Assembly: GCA_001918155.1 (NCBI GenBank)
Contig: MNFJ01000124.1
Span: 1-44,598, forward strand
Length of the DNA stretch: 44,598 nt
Reading direction: 5' to 3'
Source of the DNA: Deltaproteobacteria bacterium 13_1_40CM_4_68_19
GTDB taxonomy: Bacteria > Myxococcota > Myxococcia > Myxococcales > 40CM-4-68-19
Of the stretch, positions 8,184 through 15,580 are shown one piece after another (position 1 is the stretch's first letter; each line of letters opens with the position of its first letter). The notes under the pieces were generated by a model that ran no database searches, was not told where the DNA came from, and worked only from the letters and a program-made list of their open reading frames with translations. The position numbers and the translations under genes are program-made.

Positions 8184-9334
8184 TCGCGCGGCTGCGCTGG
8201 CTCTACCTCCTCTATTACGCCGGCATCGGGACGTTCCTTTCGTACTTTGCGCCCTATCTGCGCGGCCTGGGCTTCTCCGGCGAGCAGATCGGAGCGGTGA
8301 CCTTCGCGCAGCAGGCCCTCGGCGCACCTGCCGCATTGATCTGGGGTGGGATCGCCGACCGGCTCGGCGCCCCAGCCCGGGCGCTGTCGGTCTGCACGGC
8401 CGGCATGCTCTTCGCGCTCTGCGGGCTGCCCTTCGCGCGGACGCCGTTGCAGGTCGGGATCGTGCTGGTCCTCTCCGCGGCGTTCTCCGGCGCCGTGGTG
8501 CCGCTGCTGGACGCGACCACCGTCGAAGCGGTGAAGCGCGCCGCAGGACACGCGTATGCGCGCACGCGCCTGTGGGGATCGATCGGCTTCGTGGTCACGG
8601 CGCAGGGGCTCGGGCTTCTGCTGGCGCTGCGCGGCGATCGCCCTGCCGACCGCGCGATGCCGGTTTCCTACCTGGTGTGTGTCGCCGGATATGCGCTGCT
8701 GGCGCAGACGCTGCCTCCGGTCCCCGCCCACCCCGAGCGACCGCACTGGCGGGACGCGGCCGTCCTGCTGCGCAACCGGCGGCTGCAGTTCGTGCTCGCG
8801 CTTTGCGCGATCCATTGGGCGGCTTGCGCTCCGTATCACCTGATGTTCGGGGTGCTGGTGCGCGACGCGGGCCTCTCCTCCGGGATCACCGGGGCGGGCC
8901 TGGCGATGGGCACGGTCGCCGAGGTGTTCGCCCTCCTCGCATTTCCCGCGCTGCTGGGCCGGTTCTCGCTGCGGATGCTCTTCGCCGCGGCGTTCGCCGG
9001 GACCTCGGTGCGTTGGGCGCTGGTCGCGCACGCGCCCGGCGCACCCGGGCTGATCGGGCTGCAGCTGCTGCACGCCTTGACCTTCGGGGTCTTCTGGGGC
9101 TGCGCGGTGGAGGCGATGCAGCGGACGGTTCCCGTGCGCCTGCGCGCGACGGGACAGGCCGTATTCTCGGCGGTGGTGTTCGGCGCGGGCAATGCGGTCG
9201 GATACGCGCTCTCGGGCGTCGGATACGATCGGTTCGGCAGCGCCGCGCCGCTGTACGCGTTCGCCGCCGTGCTCGAGCTGCTGCCGCTGCTCCTCCTGCT
9301 TCTCCCCCTTACTCCCGAGCACTCGAGTCCATAG
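8180..9334 (+). CDS. MFS transporter (MFS_1-like, HcaT/phenylpropionate-permease-like)
   Basis: Inner-membrane protein of 384 residues with about twelve hydrophobic segments. The start is the ATG at 8180, which overlaps the clpS stop by 4 nt (ATGA). The N-terminus (LYLLYYAGIGTFLSYFAPYL, then GLGFSGEQIGAV) and the loop WGGIADRLGAP are typical of the MFS_1-like/HcaT group. A second-half loop, RRTGTVR-type on the complementary reading and MQRTVPVRLRATGQA here, fits the same family. Substrate cannot be told from sequence. Translational coupling to clpS and the acyltransferase suggests a three-gene operon; a functional link is not evident. Confidence 0.88.
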   Translation: MIARLRWLYLLYYAGIGTFLSYFAPYLRGLGFSGEQIGAVTFAQQALGAPAALIWGGIADRLGAPARALSVCTAGMLFALCGLPFARTPLQVGIVLVLSAAFSGAVVPLLDATTVEAVKRAAGHAYARTRLWGSIGFVVTAQGLGLLLALRGDRPADRAMPVSYLVCVAGYALLAQTLPPVPAHPERPHWRDAAVLLRNRRLQFVLALCAIHWAACAPYHLMFGVLVRDAGLSSGITGAGLAMGTVAEVFALLAFPALLGRFSLRMLFAAAFAGTSVRWALVAHAPGAPGLIGLQLLHALTFGVFWGCAVEAMQRTVPVRLRATGQAVFSAVVFGAGNAVGYALSGVGYDRFGSAAPLYAFAAVLELLPLLLLLLPLTPEHSSP

Positions 9335-9386
9335 GTTGCGCGCCGGCAGGGAAAGTGCGTCGCTTCGGCGCGCAAGGAGATCTGGA

Positions 9387-9575
9387 ATGCCGAAATCCTG
9401 GAGCAACAAGCGCGAGAGGCAGTATGAGAAGATCAAACGGTCGGCGAGGAGCCGCGGCCGCAGCGCTGGCACCGCGAAGCGCATCGCCGCCGCAACCGTG
9501 AACAAGACCCGGCGGCGGAAGGGCGAAACGAAAGGCGGCAGCCGGGCGCGCAGGCGCGCCGGACGGCGCTCCTGA
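9387..9575 (+). CDS. Small basic protein, ‘plasmid stabilisation protein’-like (DUF7218-like)
   Basis: Protein of 62 residues with very high Arg/Lys content. The start is set by a clear AAGGAG at 9374-9379, 7 nt before the ATG. The pattern MPKSWSNKRERQYEKIK followed by AAATVNKTRRRKGE matches a widespread small-protein family often labelled plasmid stabilisation protein, although no toxin-antitoxin function is shown for it. Charge suggests nucleic-acid binding. It ends directly against a 14-bp palindrome. It lies 52 nt after the MFS gene and may be read with it or alone. Confidence 0.8.
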   Translation: MPKSWSNKRERQYEKIKRSARSRGRSAGTAKRIAAATVNKTRRRKGETKGGSRARRRAGRRS

Positions 9576-9589
9576 AGACTGTACAGTCT
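9576..9589. promoter_or_regulatory. Perfect 14-bp palindrome right after a stop codon
   Basis: AGACTGTACAGTCT is fully self-complementary and begins on the base after the TGA of the small basic protein. It could be an operator for a dimeric repressor acting on the outer-membrane protein gene downstream. It lacks a loop and a T-tract, so it is not a good terminator. Confidence 0.35.
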
Positions 9590-9607
9590 AAGAGCAACAG
9601 TCGCTAA

Positions 9608-9703
9608 GCCGCCTTCGGTGTCCGCGACTGAGCCGCCTTCGGCGTCCGCGACTGAGCCGCCTTCGGCGTCCGCGACTGAGCCGCCTTCGGTGGCCGCGAC
9701 TGT
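9608..9703. repeat. Four tandem copies of a 24-bp repeat
   Basis: Units at 9608-9631, 9632-9655, 9656-9679 and 9680-9703. The middle two are identical and the outer two differ by one to three bases. Each contains GCCGCCTTCGGCG, able to form a short CGCC/GGCG stem with a TTC loop, and ends in CCGCGACTGA. The array fills most of the 201-bp gap between the small basic protein and the outer-membrane protein gene. A further short hairpin, TCTCG-AAA-CGAGA, follows at 9703-9715. No convincing reading frame uses the array. Confidence 0.85.
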
Positions 9704-9776
9704 CTCGAAACGAGAGGCGTCGCCGACCCTGTGGTAACACTCCGGCGTGGCCGGACCGCCCGGAACGCCCCGCTGA

Positions 9777-11312
9777 ATGTTCGCTGCCCTGCTGCTCGCG
9801 CCGCTGCTCGTGTTCCACGGAAATGTGGCGCTGCTCGAGGACGTCTACCGCAGCGTGCTCGATCTGAACGGGAGCACCAAGGCCACGCCCGCGAGCGCCC
9901 GCATGGTCGCGGTGCGCCTCGCCAGCTTCCTGCATCGTGCCGGTTACGCGCTGGCGACGGTGCGCGCGCGCGCCGAAAGTGAGCAGATCATCGTCGACAT
10001 CGACGAAGGGCGCCTGGACAAGGTGATCTTCCTCGGGGGCGGCGCATTCGAGACGCTGCGCCTGCGGCTCGACCTGAACATCGAGCACGACGTCTTCAAC
10101 CAGCCGGACCTGGAGCGGCAGCTGCGCGCGCTCGGCCGCCGTCTCGGCCTGGGCGAGTTCGCGTACGAGATCGTCCCGGTGCCGACCGTCACCGTGACCA
10201 CGCCGCGGATCCAGCTCGACCAGATCGATCCGCTCGAGAAGATGTCGTTCGGCCTGGTCCGACCGGGTCGGCCCTACGAGCTGCACATCCTGGTGCAGCC
10301 CGGCAAGTTCCGTCCCGGCATCTCCCCCGAGCTGGAGATCGACTCGGTGGAAGGAGGGGCGATCGGGGCGACGTATCACTCGGGGCGCCTGTTTTTCCAG
10401 GATGATCGTTGGGAGCTGGGAGGTCGCATCGCCGGTGCGGTGCGCCATGAGCTGGACGGGGGCCAATCGACATTCGCTTTCACCCGCGCGCTCGGCGAGG
10501 TCCGCTACGACGCGCCCTCCATCACCGGCGTGCTGCGCCCCTCGCTGCGCGCGCGCGGCGAGCTGACGAATCGACAGCGTCCCGACCTGCGGCTCGAGAG
10601 CTTCATGTTCACGACGCTGGAGGGCGGGGTCCACATGGTCTTCGCTCCTACCGCGTACATCCGCACCTCGCTCGGCGGGGGCGTGGCGCGCCGCTTGCTG
10701 TTCTCGGTCGAGCCCGCCTCGGGCTCGATGTTCTCCTCCTCCTATGCGTTCGCGCACACGCGGCAGTATGCGGAAGCGGCATTCGAGTTGACGTTCGATC
10801 CGGATTCCATCCGGCGCGACCGGCATCATCTGCTCGGCTTCGATGCCCGCGTCTACGGGCCGCCGCACGAGGGGCAGCAGAGCGCGCTGCACCTGGCAGG
10901 CTGGTACGAGAAGATGTTTGCCTTCGGCTGGAACGAGCTCTGGGTCGAAACCCGCGGCATCTCGCGCACCGGGTTCATCCTCTTCCCCGAGGAGGCCTCG
11001 ATCGGGGGCAGCATCTTGCGGGGGCCCTTCGGCAACGAATACGCGCGCAAGTACGGCGGCCTGCAGCTCGAGTTCCGCTATTCACTGCTGCGCGATGCGT
11101 TCAAGCTCGGGATTTTCCACAACCTCGCCGGCTACGGCGCGATCGACCGCGTCACACAGAACGAGAAGCTCACGTTCGCCAACGCGGTCGGGCTCGGCCT
11201 GCACGCTTTGCTCATCGACGAGTTCCAGCTCGATGCCTGGTTCGGGGTCGGTTGGTCGACGAAGGGGTTGTTCGACCAGGGCGGCGCGCTGGCGATCCGG
11301 CAGGCTTTTTAA
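9777..11312 (+). CDS. Outer-membrane protein, Omp85/ShlB-like with one POTRA-like domain
   Basis: Protein of 511 residues. The in-frame TGA directly before the ATG fixes the earliest ATG. A short hydrophobic N-terminus (MFAALLLAPLLVF) is followed by a POTRA-like beta-alpha-alpha-beta-beta unit (about 40-110, including FLHRAGYALATV and IDEGRLDKVIFLG). Amphipathic strands then run to a terminal Phe (IRQAF), the usual signature of an outer-membrane beta-barrel recognised by BamA. Omp85 proteins insert or export proteins across the outer membrane; TpsB proteins have two POTRA domains and BamA five, so a single one is unusual. No partner substrate gene is adjacent. The stop overlaps the convergent DUF3014 gene's stop by 4 nt. 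Confidence 0.75.
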   Translation: MFAALLLAPLLVFHGNVALLEDVYRSVLDLNGSTKATPASARMVAVRLASFLHRAGYALATVRARAESEQIIVDIDEGRLDKVIFLGGGAFETLRLRLDLNIEHDVFNQPDLERQLRALGRRLGLGEFAYEIVPVPTVTVTTPRIQLDQIDPLEKMSFGLVRPGRPYELHILVQPGKFRPGISPELEIDSVEGGAIGATYHSGRLFFQDDRWELGGRIAGAVRHELDGGQSTFAFTRALGEVRYDAPSITGVLRPSLRARGELTNRQRPDLRLESFMFTTLEGGVHMVFAPTAYIRTSLGGGVARRLLFSVEPASGSMFSSSYAFAHTRQYAEAAFELTFDPDSIRRDRHHLLGFDARVYGPPHEGQQSALHLAGWYEKMFAFGWNELWVETRGISRTGFILFPEEASIGGSILRGPFGNEYARKYGGLQLEFRYSLLRDAFKLGIFHNLAGYGAIDRVTQNEKLTFANAVGLGLHALLIDEFQLDAWFGVGWSTKGLFDQGGALAIRQAF

Positions 11313-12025
11313 TGGGTAGCGACCCTCAGGTCGAGCGCGGCAGCGATCTCGCGCGCCTTGGTCTGGATCAGCCGCGTGTTGCGCGGTCCCATCCGGAGGA
11401 GCAGCTTCTCGACGGGCCCGAGCGCCTCGAGCTTCGCGTCCTCGTACGCGAAGTTCGCTCCCTTTGGCACCAGGCGCGGCGGCTTGTCGAGCACCGGCCC
11501 GTCGATGATCCGCTGCAGCGCCTTGGCGGCCACCTGATCGAAGCTGCGGTCCGGATACCCGAGCTTGTGATACGCGCTCTCCAGCAGAGGATGGATGTCG
11601 TGCACCACCTGCGCGGCGCCCTTGGCGTCGATCGACGCGATCACGTCGGCGATGCGATCGTACCGGGCGGAATTCAGCTTCTCCGTCTTCTGCGGCGCGA
11701 CCTTCACGAAGTCGACCTGCTTGCGCGGGTTCACGTCCTCGGCGACGTTGTCGACGATCACCACGAATCGGTCGAGCAGGTCTGACACGCCCAGCCACTG
11801 GGCCCACTCCGGCAACGAGGAGAGCGAACCGAGGTCCTTGCGCATCTGCGTGTCGCTCTTTCCCGGCGGCGGAAGGGGAGCGTCCGCAGGCTTGGCCGGT
11901 TCGGAGGGGGCCTGGGCGACGGCCGGCGGCTCCTCCGGAGTGCGGCGGAGGTACCAGATGGCGCCGGCGGCGATCGCGGCCGCCACGACGGCGAGCGGGA
12001 GCCAAGGCGAGCGCTTCTTTTCCAT
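11309..12025 (-). CDS. DUF3014-family membrane-anchored protein
   Basis: Protein of 238 residues. The start at 12025 gives MEKKRSPWLPL followed by a transmembrane helix (about 9-24), preceded by a GGGGAT ribosome-binding site. A Pro/Ala-rich linker (about 28-55) leads to a globular periplasmic domain with LPEWAQWLGVSDLLDRFVV, DNVAEDVNPR and the LLRMGPRNTRLIQ motif typical of DUF3014. Function is unknown; the family occurs mainly in Gram-negative bacteria. It follows the FAD oxidoreductase by 55 nt on the same strand and could be the last gene of that transcript, although it has no obvious biosynthetic role. Confidence 0.82.
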   Translation of the reverse strand: MEKKRSPWLPLAVVAAAIAAGAIWYLRRTPEEPPAVAQAPSEPAKPADAPLPPPGKSDTQMRKDLGSLSSLPEWAQWLGVSDLLDRFVVIVDNVAEDVNPRKQVDFVKVAPQKTEKLNSARYDRIADVIASIDAKGAAQVVHDIHPLLESAYHKLGYPDRSFDQVAAKALQRIIDGPVLDKPPRLVPKGANFAYEDAKLEALGPVEKLLLRMGPRNTRLIQTKAREIAAALDLRVATH

Positions 12026-12080
12026 GATCCCCAAACATTCGCATATCCGGGAGAATTTCGGTTGAGGATTCAACGCACCG

Positions 12081-13163
12081 TCAGGCCATCGCCACCAGGC
12101 GCACGAGAGCGCCGAACGCTCCGGGAATGGCGGATACCGACCGGAGCGCGGCACGCCGCAGCGCCGGCCTTCGGGAGAGCGCCACCAGCGCATGTGCGGG
12201 CAGCGCATACTGCAGCCACCGGGCGCGCAGCCGTTCGTCGTACCGGCGCAACGCCGGACCGAGATCGAGGGACAGATCGTCCGGCAGCGATTCCATCAGG
12301 ACGCTCGAAGCCGCGAACGCGAGGGAGAGCCCCTGCCCGGTGATGGCGTCGACGTATCCGGCGGCGTCCCCGACGAGCGCGAGCCGCTCCGCCCACCTCG
12401 CGCGCGCTCTCTGCAGCAGGGGTCCGGCCCCGCGCAGGTCGGAGTCGACGCTTGCGCCGGCGAGCCGCTCGCGCAGAGCGGGAAACGGAGCCAGCAGATC
12501 GTCGAAATCCCTCGCGCCATCGCGATCGTGCAGCAGCGCCACGTTGATGCTCCGGGGCCCGACCGGCGTCACGTACGCCTCGATCCGGGGCGCCCAGTAC
12601 ACCTCGACGAAATCCGTCCAGGGCGCGAGCGCGAAATGCCGTCGAATGCCGAAACGCATCGGCCCGCTGCCGTTCCCCGCATCGAGTCCAGCCGCCCGGC
12701 GGAGCGGCGAATGCAGCCCGTCGGCGGCGATCAAGAGCCGCGCGTCGAGGACGCCGGAATCGGTGCCCACTTCGACGGCGTCGAAGCGAGGATGCGTGGC
12801 CAGGACCGTTCCGCGCCGCAGATCGGCCCCCGCCGCGGTCGCCCGCTCCCGCAGGGCCTCCGCGAGGACGGTCCGACGGATCCCCATTCCAGGGCGGCCA
12901 CCGAACTGCCCCTCGAGGACGGTTCCGTCCTCCTCCAGGTAGCGGATGCCGCGCAGGGACGCGCTGCCGCCCTGCGGGATCCTCGCGCCCAGCCGCTCGA
13001 GCTCGTGCGCGCCGGCGGGCATCAGTCCCTCTCCGCAGGCCTTGTCGGGAACGGAGGCGCTGCGCTCGAGGAGCAAGGTGCGCAGCCCGCGTTCCGCGGA
13101 GCGGATGGCCGCGGCGAGGCCCGCCGGGCCGCCCCCGGCGATGACCACGTCCGTCATCACCAT
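12081..13163 (-). CDS. FAD-dependent oxidoreductase (geranylgeranyl reductase/aromatic hydroxylase type)
   Basis: Protein of 360 residues. The N-terminal Rossmann motif IAGGGPAGLAAAIRSAERG and the later GDAAGYVDAITGQG flavin motif place it in the p-hydroxybenzoate hydroxylase/geranylgeranyl reductase fold. DKACGEGLMP is characteristic of that group. The ATG at 13163 overlaps the end of the acyl-AMP ligase gene by 7 nt and has GAGG 5 nt upstream; an ATG at 13157 is the alternative. By analogy with the flavoprotein SrsC of Streptomyces srs clusters, it may hydroxylate or oxidise the phenolic product of the type III polyketide synthase (inference). Reduction of a lipid double bond is an alternative role. 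Confidence 0.87.
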   Translation of the reverse strand: MVMTDVVIAGGGPAGLAAAIRSAERGLRTLLLERSASVPDKACGEGLMPAGAHELERLGARIPQGGSASLRGIRYLEEDGTVLEGQFGGRPGMGIRRTVLAEALRERATAAGADLRRGTVLATHPRFDAVEVGTDSGVLDARLLIAADGLHSPLRRAAGLDAGNGSGPMRFGIRRHFALAPWTDFVEVYWAPRIEAYVTPVGPRSINVALLHDRDGARDFDDLLAPFPALRERLAGASVDSDLRGAGPLLQRARARWAERLALVGDAAGYVDAITGQGLSLAFAASSVLMESLPDDLSLDLGPALRRYDERLRARWLQYALPAHALVALSRRPALRRAALRSVSAIPGAFGALVRLVAMA

Positions 13164-14791
13164 TGCAGCCTCGCGAGCAGCGAGCGCGCGGTCTCCTTCG
13201 CTACGTGCAGCAGGGTGACGGGATCCGGAGGCCGCAGCTCGCCGGACTGCAGCTGGCGCAGCGCCTCGCCACGACGCAGCTTTCCGCTCGAAGTGCGCGG
13301 CAACGTCCCCGGCGCGAGCAGGTGGACCTCGTGGGGACGGATCCCCGTGCGCTCCGTCACGCGGGCGCGGATCTGCTCGGCGTCCGCGGCGTCGTCCGCC
13401 TCCACGAGCAGGGCCAGCTGCTCGCCTTCGGCCGTCGGGATGCCGACGGCCGCCGCGCACCCGGGGCGCACACCGGCGACGCCGTCGAGGGCTTCCTCGA
13501 ACTCCTGCGGCGAGTGGTTCGAGCCGCGCAGGATCACCACGTCCTTCGCGCGGCCCGAGACGAAGAGCTCGCCGTCCTGGAGGAAGCCGAGATCGCCCGT
13601 GTCCAGCCAGCCCTCGCGCAGCGTGGCGTCGGTCGCGGCGCGATTTCCGAAGTACTCGCGCATGACGGAAGGTCCGCGCACGAAGATCCGCCCTTCCCGC
13701 ACGTCCAGGTCGATGCCCGGGAGCGGCGCGCCGACCGAAGCCAGCTCGCGCGCCCCATGGGCTACGGTCCTGGGACCGCGGCCCGAGGGCGTGAACGTCA
13801 CCGCCAGGGACGCCTCCGACAGGCCGTAGACCGGCATCAGCGCCCGCGCGTCGAAGCCGTAGCTCGCAAACCGGTCCGAGAACCGGCGCAGCACCGCCGG
13901 AGCGACCGGCTCCGCTCCGTTCAGCGCGAACCGCCAGGAAGAGAGGTCGACGCCCTCCAGGTCGCGGTCGCGCACCCGGCGCAGGCACAGGCCATAGGCG
14001 AAGTTCGGGGCCACCGAGATCGTCGCGCGCTTGCGCGAGATCGCGCGCAACCAGATCGCGGGGCGGGCGAGGAAGAGCTCGGGAGGAATCAGCGTGAGCG
14101 GGCCGGGCCGGTCCACGGCGCACAGCAGGCAACCGATGAGCCCCATGTCGTGGTACAGCGGCAGCCAGGAAACGCCGGCCTGCGCGTCGTCGGTGGGTAC
14201 GATGGTCTCGATGGCCGCCACGTTCGCGAGCACGTTCGCGTGCGTCAGCGCGACCGGCTTCGGGTCCACCGTGGTCCCGCTGGAGAACTGGATCAGGAGC
14301 AGATCATCGGGTGCGGCGGGCGAGACCAGCGGCCGCGCATGCTGGAGCCGGCGAAGACCGAGCGGGGGCCGGGCCTCCGCGACGGCGACCCCGAGGAGCC
14401 GCGAGATGCGCGCGTCGCTGAGCACCAGGCGGGCACCGCAGGCGCGGATCATGCGCGCGGTCCGGCGGTGGAACTCGTCCATCCGCCCGAGGCGCAGGGG
14501 AGGGTAGAGCGGCACCGGGACCGCTCCGGCGAGCACGGCGCCGAAAAACGCGTCCATGAAGTCCGGTCCGGTGGGAAGGACGATCGCGACGCGGTCGCCG
14601 GGCGCGATCCCCTGCTCGCGCAGGCCTCCTGCCGCCCGTTGCGCGCGCTCGTACAGTTCGGCGAAGGAAAGGGGCGTCTCCCGTTCCTGCGCGTCGAGAA
14701 ACGTGAGCCCCCAACGCGACCGCGCCGCGTGCTCCAGGGCGGCGTGAAGCGTTTGGTGGCGCGGTGCAACCGCTGGACCGCCGGTCAACAC
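13157..14791 (-). CDS. Fatty acyl-AMP ligase (FAAL/FadD32-like)
   Basis: Adenylate-forming enzyme of 544 residues, expected to activate a fatty acid as acyl-AMP and pass it to the carrier protein encoded just upstream. Visible are the P-loop-like FSSGTTVDPKP (about 169-179), the WLPLYHDMGLIG motif (209-220) typical of FAALs, GWLDTGDLGF, and the C-terminal catalytic Lys in TSSGKLRR (K504). The GTG start at 14791 overlaps the acyl carrier protein gene by 7 nt. Whether it makes acyl-AMP only or can also make acyl-CoA depends on the FAAL-specific insertion, which cannot be judged confidently by eye. Context with a dedicated acyl carrier protein favours FAAL. Confidence 0.9.
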   Translation of the reverse strand: MLTGGPAVAPRHQTLHAALEHAARSRWGLTFLDAQERETPLSFAELYERAQRAAGGLREQGIAPGDRVAIVLPTGPDFMDAFFGAVLAGAVPVPLYPPLRLGRMDEFHRRTARMIRACGARLVLSDARISRLLGVAVAEARPPLGLRRLQHARPLVSPAAPDDLLLIQFSSGTTVDPKPVALTHANVLANVAAIETIVPTDDAQAGVSWLPLYHDMGLIGCLLCAVDRPGPLTLIPPELFLARPAIWLRAISRKRATISVAPNFAYGLCLRRVRDRDLEGVDLSSWRFALNGAEPVAPAVLRRFSDRFASYGFDARALMPVYGLSEASLAVTFTPSGRGPRTVAHGARELASVGAPLPGIDLDVREGRIFVRGPSVMREYFGNRAATDATLREGWLDTGDLGFLQDGELFVSGRAKDVVILRGSNHSPQEFEEALDGVAGVRPGCAAAVGIPTAEGEQLALLVEADDAADAEQIRARVTERTGIRPHEVHLLAPGTLPRTSSGKLRRGEALRQLQSGELRPPDPVTLLHVAKETARSLLARLQW

Positions 14792-15033
14792 GCGGCCGCC
14801 TCCTCGCGCCGGCGCAGCACGAGGGCAGCCAGCTCGGCGACGGTGTGGACGGCGACCGCGTCCTCCTCCTTCAAAGCCACCCGGAAGCGATCTTCCAGAC
14901 CGACCACCAGCGTGAGCAAGCCGACCGAATCGAGCTGGAGATCGCGAACCAGATCGTCGCCCGGCCGGACCGCGCGTTTCATGCCCAGCTCCTCGCGCAG
15001 GACGCGGCCGATCTCGCCGAGCACCTCATCCAT
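14785..15033 (-). CDS. Acyl carrier protein
   Basis: Acidic protein of 82 residues with the carrier motif LQLDSVGLLTLV; Ser36 is the expected phosphopantetheine attachment site. The ATG at 15033 overlaps the end of the methyltransferase gene by 8 nt, and its own end overlaps the acyl-AMP ligase start by 7 nt. The pairing implies that it receives a fatty acyl group from the ligase and delivers it to the type III polyketide synthase as starter. This parallels the FAAL/ACP loading pair of cyanobacterial cylindrocyclophane-type pathways (family knowledge). Confidence 0.92.
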   Translation of the reverse strand: MDEVLGEIGRVLREELGMKRAVRPGDDLVRDLQLDSVGLLTLVVGLEDRFRVALKEEDAVAVHTVAELAALVLRRREEAAAC

Positions 15034-15580
15034 GCGGAATGAACCTCGGGACGCCGGCGAATGCGCGCTCCCAGGTCGCCCCGAGCGCGCGTTCCTCCAC
15101 GCGGATGCGGATGCGCAGCAGCACCAGATTCAGCGCGGAGAAGACCACCGCGCAGATCCAGGCGCCGTGCAGGAGCGGAACGCACAGCATCTCGATCGCG
15201 ACCGCCACGTAGTTGGGATGCCGGACGAACCGATACGGACCAGCGCGGACCGGCGATTCGCCGGGAACCACGATCACGCGCACGTTCCAGCGCCATCCGA
15301 GCGTCGAGATCGCCGACCAGCGCAGCGCTTGCGCTCCGAGCGCTGCGGCCGCGCAGGCCCATCCCAGGGCGCCTGGGAATGGACGGCGCAGCAGCAGCAC
15401 CTCCGCCGCGCATGCGGGCAGGAACAGCGCGTGCATGGCCGCCATCCAACGGAAATGGGCCGCGCCGCTCTCGACGCCCGAATGCGCCAGCGCGATGCGC
15501 GCGTTCCTCCGGGACAGCAGCAGCTCCGCGATCCGCTCCCCGCCGAACAGCGCGAGAAATGCCAGGTACGCCGCTACCAT
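15026..15580 (-). CDS. Isoprenylcysteine carboxyl methyltransferase-family (SrsB-like) methyltransferase
   Basis: Membrane protein of 184 residues with four to five hydrophobic segments. It carries the ICMT/PEMT C-terminal signature GPYRFVRHPNYVAV and the downstream RVEERALGATW segment, which bind S-adenosylmethionine at the membrane. ICMT-family enzymes next to type III polyketide synthases (SrsB in Streptomyces) O-methylate alkylresorcinol-type products, and the same role is inferred here. The ATG at 15580 lies inside the last codons of the synthase gene (7-nt overlap), and its end overlaps the acyl carrier protein start by 8 nt. Confidence 0.88.
   Translation of the reverse strand: MVAAYLAFLALFGGERIAELLLSRRNARIALAHSGVESGAAHFRWMAAMHALFLPACAAEVLLLRRPFPGALGWACAAAALGAQALRWSAISTLGWRWNVRVIVVPGESPVRAGPYRFVRHPNYVAVAIEMLCVPLLHGAWICAVVFSALNLVLLRIRIRVEERALGATWERAFAGVPRFIPHG

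Noticed and set aside
9588-10892. A 434-codon minus-strand frame reading through the 24-bp repeats
   Set aside because: It is antisense to the POTRA/barrel protein and ends in a simple Arg-rich repeat made by the tandem array; there is no family resemblance.
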